From NCBI GenBank assembly GCA_030765045.1, contig CM060963.1, forward strand, positions 120,719,735-120,783,734: DNA of 64,000 nucleotides, in the 5' to 3' direction. The notes under the pieces are model-generated. The model was not told where the DNA came from. It saw nothing but the letters and a program-made list of their open reading frames with translations, and did no database searches. Of the stretch, positions 33,990 to 45,629 are shown one piece after another. Source of the stretch: Tenodera sinensis. Lineage: Eukaryota; Arthropoda; Insecta; Mantodea; Mantidae. The translations under genes and the position numbers were made by a program. Within the stretch, counting starts at the first letter, position 1, and every line of letters starts with the position of its first letter.

Positions 33990-35530
33990 AAACATAAATG
34001 AGACAAAGGAAGCTTTAGAAGCTAGGATAGAAATCATAGGAGATAGGATGGGAAAAATTGAATCGGAAATGAGAGAAAATAAGATTGTATTAGAAGAAGA
34101 AATTGGTAGATGTAGAGATGAAGTAACAGAATGCAATGCAAGTGTAGACTGTAAGATTACAAATGTAAAAGCAGAAATAACTGAGGAATTAAGGAAAGAG
34201 GTTGAGGTAGTAAAGAAAGGCATTATTAATGAAACTGTAGAACAAATTTTAATTCCTAAAATTAAGACTATGGCAGATGTGGTACACTCACAACAAGATG
34301 CTATGAATGATATGAAACAAAGTCACTTAGAAATAAAGAATGATTTAAAATCAATTTGTGAAGAAATGAAAAAAGGAAAAGAAAGTTTGGCTAATGTAAA
34401 TGATGTTGTGAATGCACTACAAAGACAAAATGATTTAGATGTAAGTAATGTACAAGATGAGTTATTCGAATAATGTACAAAATGTTGACTCACCATACAG
34501 AGAAAGAGGTTTACAATCAAACAATGACACAACACACAACACATGCTACACCAACAGCATACTACATGAAATCACACCACCTACATTTGACGAGGAGAAG
34601 GGAGATGATCCAAAACTCATTGTTAAAGAGATGGAAGAGTATTTTAAAGTGAAAAGGATACCAAATGAGCTTAGGATGATGATAGTCAAGAAAATCTTAA
34701 AAAACAAGGCATTAGAATGGCTTAGGTTAACACTAGCTGGTCATGAATCGTATAGCTCATTCAGAAATCTATTCCTATCAAGGTATTGGGGCCCAGCTAA
34801 GCAAAACCAAACTAGGGTAGAGCTAGCGACAGGTAGATATGATCCAACCAAAGGGTTATCGCTAGTCGATTATTTTATGAAGGTAGCCAACAAAGGAAAG
34901 CTATTAGACCCTAACCTTTCGGAAGCAGAGTTAATTACCAGCATAACAAGACATTTCCCAGACACAGTGAGAACAGGGTTAATTTTTGCGAGGCCCGTAG
35001 ATTTTGTAGACATGATAGAATTACTAACAGCCTTCGAAATGCAAAATGGTCGGCCTAATGAGCATAGACATAGGAACAGTCACCCAAACTCACCTATCTT
35101 AAACAGGAGCATGGCTACAAACAACCAGAATGAGAGAGAACATAGAAATACTAGGAGCACCCATAACAGGGGGAGAGGGGCACACCATTTACCACAACCA
35201 CACAATCATGGCGAAAGGATGGAGAACACAAGACAGCGGTACCACGACACACTACCAAGGGGTGAATCGAGACACCAAACATATACATATGATGGTCTAA
35301 GACCAGGAGACCGTACCCATCAAGTGAATCACATACGATTCTGTAGGGAATACTTGAACAACCGAAGACTGCCATACAATAGGGGTTCACACCAAAGGGG
35401 CAGAACCCAATGGAACACTGACAACATAAGACAACAGGAACAGAATGAAAATGTGACAAATAGGGCAGATGTTGCACAGAATACGGAAACAACAACCACC
35501 ACCAACACCCAGGGAAATTACCACGACTAA
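33990..35530 (+). pseudogene. Gag of element A, capsid and tail part
   Basis: It continues the coiled coil ('MGKIESEMRENKIVLEEEIG', 34048 on). A 2-bp deletion near 34460 shifts the frame into the capsid ORF (34448-35530). The capsid shows 'ITPPTFDEEKGDDPKLIVKE', 'KNKALEWLRLTLAGH' and 'LFLSRYWGPAKQNQTRVEL', and is followed by an Arg/His/Asn-rich tail that probably binds RNA. There is no CCHC knuckle. The same protein is open in element B. Confidence 0.85.
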
Positions 35531-35639
35531 GTTCGCCCTAATCGAGTGGATGACCAACACAAACCTTAAGCAACTGACAATTGACATCGACACCATGATG
35601 GCTACACAAAGAGAAAATGGAACTACTGTACACTGGACC

Positions 35640-35757
35640 ACTGGTCATAACAAAACAGCTGGGTGACCATACGTATGAGCTACAGAATACAAATGGCAAG
35701 TTGGTAGGAAGATATCATAAAAATAAATTAAAACCATACGAAGAAAGGACCAAATAG
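35640..35757 (+). pseudogene. Integrase tail remnant of element A
   Basis: 'GDHTYELQNTNGKLVGRYHK' followed by 'NKLKPYEERTK' and TAG is the end of a gypsy-type integrase. It sits only ~110 bp after the gag stop, and the same join is found in element B at 43030-43150. Confidence 0.8.
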
Positions 35758-36510
35758 TCTTTGCCAACAAACATGTAAGGCAGGAATAGTAGAGATGATG
35801 GAAAATAATAATTTTTAATGGGTTACTTATAGAATATTATGTTCAGATTCTAAAATACAAGAAAGAAAATCAACATAGTCATTGGCTATATTGACCACAA
35901 AGAGCATTGTCAACAAAGACAGATGAGGACACTGATTGTCATTAAAGAAGTGAATTATAGCGACGGAAAATAATGTGTTTTTGAAATAAGGATGTCAGGG
36001 ACAAAAATAAAAAGGAATCGTGTTGTCAAAGAGAAAATATTTTTGACACAAGGGTGTCAAGGGTGAATTGAGAAGGAAAATAATACAATTGCAGAATAAT
36101 TATAAGTATAGAAGTTTTCTCTTATAGGGATAAGAGACAAAGAGGTGACAATTAGTGAAGTAAGAAAAACCATAATCAGAAAAGCAATGCCCATGAATTA
36201 AGATGGATATAGCCAATGCTAAGCTTGAAGAAATGTCGAACTAAACAATAATGAATAAGAACCCAATTAAAAAAAAATGGTACCATTAGTAACATCAGAG
36301 TTTAAGAATTGACTCAACGACCTGCCTATACATAATAAGCTTACAAGACAAAGAAGGCAAAGAACTGAATAAAATATTGCCACAAATATGATCATAATCA
36401 TTAGCTCAAGATTTGTATCCTGTCTTTCTCTCCTCATAACAAGGAACATAAGTCAAAATCCACACAATAAACTATGATACACTTAAATTACATTTGTGTC
36501 ACTGTCAAAT

Positions 36511-36660
36511 GTATAATAACTGAATATGTGTTGTATAATAACTGAACATGTGTTGTATAATAACTGAACATGTGTTGTATAATAACTGAACATGTGTTGT
36601 ATAATAACTGAATATGTGTTGTATAATAACTGAATATGTGTTGTATAATAACTGAATAAG
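36511..36660. repeat. 22-bp minisatellite in 3' region of element A
   Basis: About seven units of tgaacatgtgttgtataataac. The related array in B (41945-42275) is longer and more diverged. Confidence 0.9.
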
Positions 36661-36826
36661 TGAAATTTATCCAAAACAGAAGACAAAAACATACAGAGAA
36701 GAAGACTGTAAAGAAAAAAAAAGTATTGTACAAAGTGATTGTATCAGAGGAATAGGGAAAAATGTTGTATTGTGTTTCAAGATTGTAAATACAGGTGACA
36801 ACTTGAAAAACAAAACAAGGGGCATG

Positions 36827-37473
36827 TGAGAGAGAATATTAGAAGACCCCAAAAGAAAATTGTTTATGTGAATATTTGTTAAAAGTGTAATTTGTTTTTT
36901 GATGTTAGTATGAGATGGTTAAATGATGAAAACATGCTACTAATGTTCATTGTTACGAACAACTAAGTTTGTTTAAAGACGTCATAAATATTTCCATATT
37001 TAATTTTATATATGTGTATAAATATTAGAATTATATGTGTTCAGTCTTGATAGCGAAGGGAGAATGGTTAGGGATCGTTTCCCTAACAAGAAGGAACTAT
37101 TTGATGGATGCATACGCGGATGTATACGAGAAAGGTAGTATCACGTGAGGCGACGCTGAACTTTTTTTTTACTAGCGTCTACATGTCCAAGGTGATAGGA
37201 CGTATTTTGGTAGTGTGTAAACAATGTAGAACGTTTACCAGACTTTCATCAAGCTTTTGTTCCACTTTTTGAAAAAGTGGAAAGACTTAAATAATTTAAA
37301 ACGGTGCTAAGAGGATTTATTTAAATGTATAATAGAGAAAAAGTGTTAATAAAATAATACATTGTGGTGAAGAAACATCGTGTGATTTTTCATTCCATCA
37401 GTTACCACGCCCTGAGAGAAATAAGAGCCTCATCACTCAAACGTGAAATAACGCTTCGATAAAAACAGCACCA
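36827..37473 (+). repeat. 3' LTR of element A
   Basis: 647 bp, TGAGAGAGAATATT ... CAGCACCA. It is followed by the target repeat gtgt and then hAT3 sequence. Confidence 0.9.
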
Positions 37474-38213
37474 GTGTTCTTAACATAAGTTAAGTCATTC
37501 CTCACACTTGTGTCACAGGCAACTGTTTTCACAGTATCAATTGAGACTGCATCTTCAGAATCCAATACAAGTAGAACATTCTTAATAGAGTCTATATGTT
37601 CAGCATAATATTTAACCGCTTCCAGCTAAGTACCTCATCTAGTTAAAATTGGTTTTGGTGGTAATGGAATATCAGGGCACATTTCTTTCAACGCATTAAC
37701 TCTACTGCGAGCTTTGAGGAACACTTTTTTCACTGATGAAATCAACAAATCTACTTTAGGGTAATTGCCCCTTATCACTTCTGTGACATGGTGAAATGCA
37801 TGTGCCACACACGTTAAGTGAATAATTTTAGGATAAACTACAGATAATGCTTGTCCAGCTTTGAGCATATAAGGGGCAGCATCGCTAATAAAGAGTAACA
37901 CATTATTGTATATAATACCCTGTTGCCATAGGATACCCATAGCTTCGTTGAACAGTTTAACTACAGTTTTGTTATTGCACTTTTCTAGAAGAATTCGTAG
38001 AATTAAAAGTCCAATTTGCAGCCCCTGGCAGCAAGATGACGTAACATAATAGCTGCAGGCATACGAATCAGTTCCGATTTTGCTCTCCCTCACTGGTGAT
38101 TCACGGCTTCTTTTATAGCTCCGCTCACTGTTTGAGAAATTACCGGAATTTTTGTGTAACAAACAAGATGGTACTAGAACCTTCCAGTTATCTATCTTTA
38201 TCTGTTTCAACAA
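37474..38213 (-). pseudogene. hAT3 transposase, N-terminal and catalytic part
   Basis: Minus strand. Landmarks: 'IIYNNVLLFISDAAPYMLKA', 'YPKIIHLTCVAHAFHHVTEV' and 'RSRVNALKEMCPDIPLPPKP', the DUF659-like / CGGBP1-type hAT core. Just after 'ILTR' two stop codons (near 37640) replace what is Trp in relatives; the frame then stays open to the insertion point of element A at 37473. Upstream of 38213 no clean N-terminus is readable. Confidence 0.8.
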
Positions 38214-38288
38214 GCTTTTTATCTCCGCGCTGCACCTTCCAGTTATCTATCTTTATCTGTTTCGGCAAGCCTTTTATCTCCGCGCTGC
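38179..38288. repeat. 55-bp tandem duplication
   Basis: accttccagttatctatc... occurs at 38179 and 38234, two units with three to four differences. It lies upstream of the hAT3 transposase. Confidence 0.85.
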
Positions 38289-38339
38289 ACTATCTGTCTC
38301 TTTGTGCACGTTGGCCGCCAGTTGCAACAATGGGTTCGC

Positions 38340-38775
38340 GACAGTATTCTGATTCTACCATTGAGCATGGTTAGAGCAGCCGCCTGGTAAGCGGAAGGTC
38401 TGTGGTTCAAATGCCAGTTGGGGCATTGAATTTTTAAGTTCCAGTTCTACCTCTCAAACTTTGCCCACTCACGGCTTGTGTGTTTAGAAACACCAATAGT
38501 AAGTTTGTTGGCATAAATAAATAATAATTACCATCTGAAGGTTATTTAATCCTGGGACATAAAGTACAATAGTAAGTCACCATTGGGGTAATTTTTCTCT
38601 GATGTGAGACTGCCTTTGTGGTTTACCAGGAGAAATACGAACTGGTTTGAGAATTTAATGCCATTATGGCAGTTTGTCACAATAGCTCAATGGTTAGAGC
38701 AGCTGCCTGGTAAGCAGAAGGTCTGTGGTTCAAATCCCAGTTGTGGCATTGAATTTTTAAGTTCCAGTTCTACCT
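38340..38775 (+). mobile_element. Two SINE-alpha heads in direct orientation
   Basis: Copy 1 (about 38366-38460) and copy 2 (38675-38770) share the tRNA-like head and ggcattgaatttttaagttc. Copy 2 has a tRNA-shaped 74-nt head (38675-38748). Its acceptor stem pairs over 7 bp (TGTCACA with TGTGGCA), with box A tagctcaatggttagagc and box B tggttcaaatccc. The T-stem is imperfect, so it is not a functional tRNA gene. The two may form one dimeric SINE of about 400 bp. Copy 2 abuts the broken RNase H of element C. Confidence 0.65.
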
Positions 38776-39224
38776 TTCAATCTTAAAGGCTGATATTCTT
38801 AAAGCCCATCTGACAATTCGAGAACAACGTGTAGGTGTGGCCAATACCCATGACAAGCCTGATTGTCTGTCTTGAGGAGAAATTCTTTGTGCTCGAGATA
38901 GAATCGAAACTTTTCCATCACATACAACACTGCTAATGCTTCCAGTTCATATGGGGAATATTTCCGTTCCTGAAAAGTGAGTACACAAGATGCATAATTA
39001 ACCACCTTACGTTCTTCAGGATGGACCTGCAACAAAATGACGGACACTGCCGTTCCACATGTATCTGATTGCAACACAAAGGGCAAGCTAAAATCTGTTA
39101 TTGTACCTAGAGAAAAGAATGGAATTTTGAGAGAGTCACAGAACTTAAAATACATATACTGACTTGACATATCCAACACTAACCCTGTATAGACAATAAA
39201 GTCAGCACCTAATATAAGCTGCAC
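38776..39224 (-). pseudogene. Protease end fused to RNase H of element C
   Basis: The first residues ('LILGADFIVYTGLVLDM') are the end of the aspartic protease. After a junction the sequence jumps to the RNase H domain ('QSDTCGTAVSVILLQ', 'SPYELEALAVLYVMEKFRFY', 'LLKTDNQA'). It continues after a frameshift with 'SRIVRWALRISAF' before hAT3/SINE sequence begins. The whole reverse transcriptase palm and fingers are missing: an internal deletion of roughly 1 kb. Confidence 0.8.
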
Positions 39225-39476
39225 TGGGAGATCTTACACAACATACAATTGCACTTTCCACCTGAAATGTGCAATCCTTAAAGCTAAATGCACTACACCA
39301 TGCACCTCTACCACGCAAGAATTAACATCCAAACACTGAAGATCAACATATTGCATTTGACAGTGCCACTTCTGAATTAATGCGGAATTAACAAGAGAAA
39401 TAGCACTCCCTGAATCTACAAGGGCAATGACAGGAACGTGCTCTACAAACACTTGTATAAAAGGGACAGCAGGCAA
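39180..39476 (-). pseudogene. Aspartic protease of element C
   Basis: 'VIALVDSGSAISLVNSALIQ' holds the D-S-G catalytic triad of a retroelement protease. A stop at 39234 separates it from the end of the domain, which reads on in the next ORF. It would process Gag-Pol. Confidence 0.8.
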
Positions 39477-39559
39477 AGCTGTTGCTTTAACCTTGGGCTG
39501 TACAAGCTAGATAGGTTGACTCCTCTAGTCATGAAATTGCTCAGGGGTGATCACTCAAA

Positions 39560-40763
39560 GAGACTTGCTTTGCACTTTCACTCTGTTGCTTTGTACACCT
39601 AGCCCTTGTATGTCCTGGCTGATTACACTGCCAAAACACAAGTTGATTTCTACTACTGTTACTAGTTCGATTACTAGGCACTTGCACTGCATGTTATACC
39701 TGTGCCAAACAAGGCAAATGGCGGTATTTAATGACCACTTGCTCTAACTGAGCAAAGGTAGAAATAACGCTACCATGTAATGCTAAGGCTCAAATCTCGG
39801 AATGAACCAAGTTAGAGATAATTGTATGAACAATTTGAGCATCCGTAAAATGAACTTTCAGTACTTCAGCAGCCCAACATATATTTTCACAAAATCAGGA
39901 AAACTCTCAGTAACATCTTGCTGTCTAAAATATTTAAGTATCAGTAAATTATTATAATTTACTGGTGATAATAAGGTGTCTAAAACAGTACAATGTCAGT
40001 TCTGAATAGATGATGTACTAGCTAATTCGGTGAGCAATAATGTTGCTACTGGTTCTTTTACATGAGGGTGGAATATATGTAATACCAGCTCACCACTCAC
40101 ATTATAAACTTGAGCTTGTTTCTTGCGTTTTACTAGCACTACTAAAAATTCAAATAACTGCTCAGGAGAATCAATTGACATTTTTCGTCGATTACTAATA
40201 TAATACTGCCATGGATTTGGCAACTTAGCCTTGGTGAATTCTAGCTTAGATGAATTTAACTGTGCCCTTACTGTAGTAGCGGAAGACCCATTCAACTGGC
40301 TAGCGACAGACTCCTGAAACTGTACCTGAGTAGCTACTTCGACTTCTTTATCCTTTAAAGCTTTTGCTTTCTCGATAATTTGCGAGCACCTACCAAGTAA
40401 TTCTAATAACCGTTGTTTCATTGCCCTAGAAGCTAACCAGTGTAAACAATTAGCGTGATATTCCCAATACTTTATATGCCCTAATAATCTACGCCTTTGG
40501 AAGACAGTAGATCCTACTTTACTGTATTCATCAGCCATGTCCTTCAAAACTTCCCATGCATGCTCATATGCCTTTCCCTCTTCTACTTTCCCATTCAAAC
40601 AAGTATCTAACTCCTGTTGAAGCGAGCCTTGGACCAGGACATTATGCAAAACACGCTGTAAATCAGGTAATGAGTCAGAGTCAAGAAATTGAATATGCCT
40701 AGCGGCCAACTCATACTGAACTTCACCTTTACGTAATAATTCAGGCTGAAAAGGAAGATCCAT
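39560..40763 (-). pseudogene. Gag of element C
   Basis: The likely start is the ATG at 40763 ('MDLPFQPELLRKGEVQYELA'), not the longer upstream ORF, which reads into the leader. The N-terminal part is helical, followed by a capsid start ('EFLVVLVKRKKQAQVYNVSG'). There is a stop at 39996, then a frame with 'QCNQPGHTRARC', a CCHC zinc knuckle whose first Cys has become Phe. Several later stops. Confidence 0.75.
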
Positions 40764-41203
40764 TGTTAGACAAGCACATGTTATTATGGTGAGATACAAC
40801 CAAATACAGAACACTTTATTCCAACGTGCGCCAAATATAACACAGTCAGTCTTCACCATCAACCCAACATAGTTTAATTGAACACACAGCATAAACTGCA
40901 CTTGTAATAAATTATTGTCAATGTCTGTGAAAATAACTCTTTTTAACTCTTGTAACAACTGTTAACTTGGGGTAGTAAGGGGTAGTGATGCGTCTCCTAT
41001 AGCCTCTCCTACCCAATTCTCATCCTCATCCTGCCCGTGGTGCACCCTGCTTTTAACTCTGGGGACCGAATCACAGCGGTATAACTGTTTCATCTATAAT
41101 GGAGGAAATGTCATTTACATATGTGCTGGCCTCAGAGGCCCTCAGAGGCACATGAGGGAAGGTCGGTGGATCTAAATGCCACCTAGTCCTCCTGGCTAGG
41201 TCC

Positions 41204-41741
41204 TGGTACCGATTTTATAATATAATTACGTAGCAGCAGGAATAATGTTTTTACTGAAAGATGGAAAGTTTGATTGATATCAGACGCTACTCTTATCTTC
41301 AGGGTCGATGGTTACAGAATGGAATGCATAAATCAACGTTCCTTTATCACAACATATTTATTCGTTTAATTTACACTTTTAGCACCTTATTAATTAATCA
41401 ATAATCTTCACAGTTAGGTAGAATCTACACTGTATAAAAGTTTGGGTGAAAGTTACATGTTCACGCGCTATCAAAAAAATACATCCTTCCAACTTGAGCT
41501 CACAGACGCTAATGAATAAAGAGTCCCTGGCGTCGGTATGACGCAACACCGCCATTCTTATGTATTCATCCGCGCAACAGTTCTCATTGGTTGAACTCAA
41601 AGTGACGAGAAATCATTGGCTATCTTGAATATTAAAAAAAATAAGTCCCTGATACACCCAAATTAAAAAGAATTAGAAATTTACACACTCTTACAAAAAT
41701 ATTTACATGAACGACCCTCCATTGGTCAATATTCTGTCTCA
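41204..41741 (-). repeat. 3' LTR of element B
   Basis: 538 bp, plus strand tggtaccgatttt ... attctgtctca; followed by the complement of the purine tract (tatgccccttgttttg). Confidence 0.9.
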
Positions 41742-41944
41742 TATGCCCCTTGTTTTGTTTTTCAAGTTGTCACCTTATTTACAATCTTGAAACACAATAC
41801 GATACTTCTCCCTACTCCTATGATTCAATCACTTTGTACAATATTTTTTTTTTTTTTTTTTTTTTTTTTTACAGTCTTCTTCACTGTTTGTCTTTGTCTT
41901 TCGTTTTGACATGATACAGCATGTCTTTATAAATTTCACATATT

Positions 41945-42275
41945 CGATTACTACACGATGCATTCAGTTATTATACAATACATATCCAGTTATTGTACAA
42001 CACATTTAGTTATTACACAACATGTCCAATTATTATACAATATATATTCAGTCATTGTACAATATACCCAGTTATCATACCACATATGTTCTGTTATTAT
42101 ACAATACATATCCAGTTATTACACAATACACATTCAGTTTTTTGCATAACACATTTAGTTATTACTCAACATATTCAGTTATTACACAATATATCCAGTT
42201 ATCATACAATACATATTCAGTTATTGTAAAACACATATTCAGTTCTTATACAACACATACTCAGTTATTGTACAT
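41945..42275. repeat. Minisatellite in 3' region of element B
   Basis: About 15 degenerate ~22-bp units of the type cagttattatacaatacatatc. It is the expanded counterpart of the array in element A. The ORFs over it (repeated YNTY/QLLY) are artefacts. Confidence 0.85.
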
Positions 42276-43029
42276 TTGACATTGACACAAATATAATTTA
42301 AGTGTTTCATGGTTTATTATGTGGTTTTTGACTTGTATTCATTGCTATGAGGAGAGAAAAACAAGATACAAATTTTGAGCTAATGATTATGATCATGTTT
42401 ATGGCAATACTTTATTCAGTTCTTTGCCTTCTTTGTCTTATAAGCTTGTTATGTATAGGCAGGTTGTTGAGTCGGTTCTTAAACTCTGATGTTACTAATG
42501 GTACTAATTTTCTTAATTGGGTTATTATTCATTGTTGTTTGGTTCAACATTTCTTCGAGCTTAGCATTGGCTATATTCATCTTAATTCATGGGCATTGTT
42601 TTTCTGATTATGGTTTTCCTCACTTCACTAATTGTCATTTCTTTGTCTCTTACTTCTATAAGAGAAAACTTCTATACTTACAATTATTCTGTAATTGTAT
42701 TATTTTTCTTCTCAATTTACCCTCGACATCTTTGTGTCAAAATATTATATCTTTTTCATCATAATTGATTCATTTTTATTTTTGTCCCTGACATCCTTAT
42801 GTCAAAAACATATTATCTTCCGTTGCTATAATTCATTTATTTAATGACAATCAGTGTCCTCGTCTGTTTTTGTTGACAATGCTCTTTGTGGTCGATATAG
42901 CCAATGACTGTTGATTTTCTTCCTTGTTATAATTCCTAATCTGAACATAATTTTCTATAAGTAACCCATTAAAAATTGTTATCTTCCTTCATCTCTACTA
43001 CTCCTGCCTTACACATTCGTTGGCAAAGA
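42276..43029 (-). other. 3' untranslated region of element B
   Basis: Collinear with the corresponding region of element A (35760-36500). No ORF is conserved between the two copies. Confidence 0.6.
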
Positions 43030-43150
43030 CTATTTGGTCCTTTCTTTGTATGGCTTCAATTTGTTTTTATGGTATCTTCCTACCAACTTGCCATTTGTAT
43101 TCTGTAGCTCATACGTGTGGTCACCCAGCTGTTTTGTTATAACCAGTGGT
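43030..43150 (-). pseudogene. Integrase tail remnant of element B
   Basis: The minus strand encodes the same 'DHTYELQNTNGKLVGRYHKN' ending as element A and stops at 43030. Confidence 0.8.
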
Positions 43151-43245
43151 TCCATCTTTCTCTCTTCGTGTAGCCATCATGGTGTCGATGTCAATTGTAA
43201 GTTGCTGAGATTTTGTTGTTTGTCATCCAGCCAGTTGGGACGAAC

Positions 43246-45270
43246 TTAGTTGTTGTGATTTCCCTGAGTGTTGGTGGTGGTTGTTGTTTCTGTATTCTGT
43301 GCAGCATCTGCCCTGTTTGGCACATCTTCATCTACTTCCTGCTGTCTTATGTTGTCAGTGTACCATTGGTCTCTGCCCCTTTGGCGTGAACCTCTGTCAT
43401 ATGACGGTCTGTGGTTGTTCAAGTGTTCCCTACTGAATCGCATGTGATTCACTTGATGGGTATGGTCTCCTGGTCTTCCACGATCATATGTATACGTTCT
43501 GTATCTCGATTCACCCCTCGGTATGGTGTCGTGGTACCGCTGTCTTGTGTTCTCCATCCTCTCGCCATGATTATGTGGTTGTGGGAAATGGTGTGCCCCT
43601 CTCCCCCTTTCATGGGTGCTCCTAGTATTTGTATGTTCTCCCTCACTCTGGTTGTTCGTAGCCGTGTTCCGGTTTAGGATGGGTGAGTTCGGGTGACCGT
43701 TCCTATGTCTATGCTCATTAGGCCGACCATTTTGTGTTTCGAAGGCTGTCAGCAATTCTATCATATCTGCAAAATCTACTGGCCTCGCAACAATTAACCC
43801 TGTTCTCACTGTGTCTGGGAAATGTCTTGTTATGCTGGCAATTAGTTCTGCCTCCGACAAGTTGGGGTCTAATAGCTTTCCTTTGTTGGATACTTTCATA
43901 AAATAATCTACTAACGACAACCCTTTGGTTGGATCGTATCTACCTGTCGCTAGCTCTACCCTAGTTTGGTTTTGTTTAGCTGGGCCCCAATACCTTGATA
44001 GGAATAAATTTCTGAATGAGCTATACGACTCATGACCAGCTAGTGTTAACCTGAGCCATTCTAATGCCTTGTTTTTTAAGCTTTTCTTAACTATCATCAT
44101 CCTAAGCTCGTTTGGTATCCTTTTCACTTTAAAATATTCTTCCATCTCTTTAACAAAGAGTTTTGGATCGTCTCCCTTCTCCTCGTCAAATGTAGGTGGT
44201 GTGATTTCATGTAATATGCTGTTGGTGTAACATGTGTTATGTGTTGTGTCATTGTTTGGTTGTGAACCTCTTTCTCTGTATGGTGAGTCAACATTTTGTA
44301 CATTATTCAAATAACTCTCATCTTGTACATTACTTACATCTAAATCATCTTGTCTTTGTAATGCCTTCACAACATCATTTACATTAGCCAAACTTTCTTT
44401 CCCTTTTTTCATTTCTTCACAAATTGATTTTAAATCATTCTTTATTTCTAAGTGGCTTTGTTTCATATCATTTATAGCATCCTGTTGTGAAAGCATCACA
44501 TCATTCATTGTCTTAATTTTAGGAATTACAATTTGTTCTACAGTTTCATTAATAATGTCTTTCTTTACTACCTCAATCTCTTTCCTTAATTCCTCAGTTA
44601 TTTCTGCTTTTACATTTGTAATCTTACAGTCCACACTTGTATTACATTCTGTTATTTCATCCCTACATCTAGCAATTTCTCCTTCTAACACAATCTTGTT
44701 CTCTCTCATTTCTGATTCTATCTTTCCCATCCTATCTCCTACAATTTCTATCCTAGCTTCTAAGGCTTCCTTTGTTTCATTTAAGTTTTTATGTACTAAT
44801 TTTAAATTAGTTTCCATTACTTTCATATTTTCTTTACACTCCTGTCTTCCTAATTCTATTTTCTGTTCTAGGTTCTGTCTACCTAATTCCATTTGCTGTT
44901 CTAAGTTCTGTCTACCTAATTCCATTTGCTGTTCTAAGTTCTGTCTACCTAATTCCATTTTCTGTTCTAAGTTCTGTCTCACTTCCTCCATTTTCTGTTC
45001 TATTTCTTTTTTATTATTTTCCAAGTCCTCTCTCACTCCCTCTATTTTCTGACCTATACTCTGACCTAAACTTTGTTCTATGTCATGTTTTAATTCTGCC
45101 TTATTCTGTTCCATTTTCTGACCTAAACTTTGTTCCAGTCTTTCAAACATGATCATCATTAACCTTTGGTCTTTGCTTATTTCCACCTGTTCCTCACTTT
45201 CTAATTCTACCTGATAACTAGGCCTATCTGCCCCTTCCCCCACTCCTGTTTCTATCTCTTTTCACGACAT
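43246..45270 (-). CDS. Gag polyprotein of element B (about 665 codons)
   Basis: It is open from 45243 to the stop at 43246. The family start ATG is at 45270 (aligned with 28723 in element A), but its third codon is TGA here. The apparent start at 45243 is GTG, so translation from the original start would fail and would have to begin at an internal Met such as the one in 'MIMFERLEQSLGQ'. Domains: coiled coil about residues 15-300 (tandem 'QNLEQQMELGR' units); capsid about 345-510 ('TPPTFDEEKGDDPKLFVKEM', 'YSSFRNLFLSRYWGPAK'); Arg/His/Asn-rich tail about 515-650. No zinc knuckle and no pol follow. Confidence 0.8.
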
Positions 45271-45608
45271 TTTAATTTCTTTGTTTAATTCACTTAAGGT
45301 TAAAAGTCCCACTATTTTGCCACTTCTTAGTAGCATTAACAAATGGAAATAAAATGTATGTAAAAACAAAAATTTTGGATCCTACTTCCTTTTCCGTTGG
45401 TTCTTCGTCCAGTTATTTACGTCTCCTGGGTAGTTGGCTTCGTTAGATGATCTCCGGTGTTTTTCCCACGTTGATTCTCCGTGTATCGATGTTTTGACGG
45501 ATCGTTGATATCAAACGATGGTCTAATAGCGTCTTTTTCCTGCGCGATGAGATGGCGTCTTTTGATGTTTTATCGTACTCGTAATTTTGCATTCCATTCT
45601 AAATTCGC

Positions 45609-45626
45609 GCCCCACGTTGGGCGCCA
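45609..45626 (-). promoter_or_regulatory. Primer binding site of element B, tRNA-Lys type
   Basis: The minus strand reads TGGCGCCCAACGTGGGGC, identical to element A, three bases inside the 5' LTR. Confidence 0.9.
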
Positions 45627-45629
45627 TTT

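Larger units (their letters stand above)
27716..37473 (+). mobile_element. LTR element A: gag-retaining, pol-deleted, interrupted by D
   Basis: LTRs are 27716-28363 and 36827-37473 (TG...CA), with the target duplication gtgt (27712-27715 and 37474-37477). Inside: tRNA-Lys primer site, coiled-coil Gag, a short integrase tail, a 22-bp minisatellite and a purine tract (aacaaggggcatg). Protease, reverse transcriptase, RNase H and the integrase core are all missing. The Gag has frameshifts and is split by element D (29215-33989). Confidence 0.9.
27125..38340 (-). mobile_element. hAT3 (CGGBP1-like), split by LTR element A
   Basis: The transposase reads on the minus strand from about 38213 to 37474, is interrupted by element A, and resumes at 27715 down to the stop at 27309. 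The outer limits are estimated from the flanking pol sequence of element C: integrase starts near 27125, and RNase H ends near 38776 after two SINE-alpha heads. Terminal repeats and the 8-bp duplication were not resolved. Confidence 0.65.

Noticed and set aside
38675..38748. Functional tRNA gene
   Set aside because: Acceptor stem and boxes are present, but the T-stem does not pair and the sequence continues into a repeated SINE body.
36483..42279. Overlapping ORFs with repeated YNTY / QLLY / IIQH peptides; CRISPR-like look of the 22-bp units
   Set aside because: Minisatellite inside LTR elements. Units are contiguous without unique spacers, and the genome is eukaryotic, so no CRISPR.
43246..45243. 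Start of the 665-codon Gag ORF at 45243
   Set aside because: The codon is GTG. The family start is the ATG at 45270, where codon 3 is a stop. So 45243 is not a genuine start.
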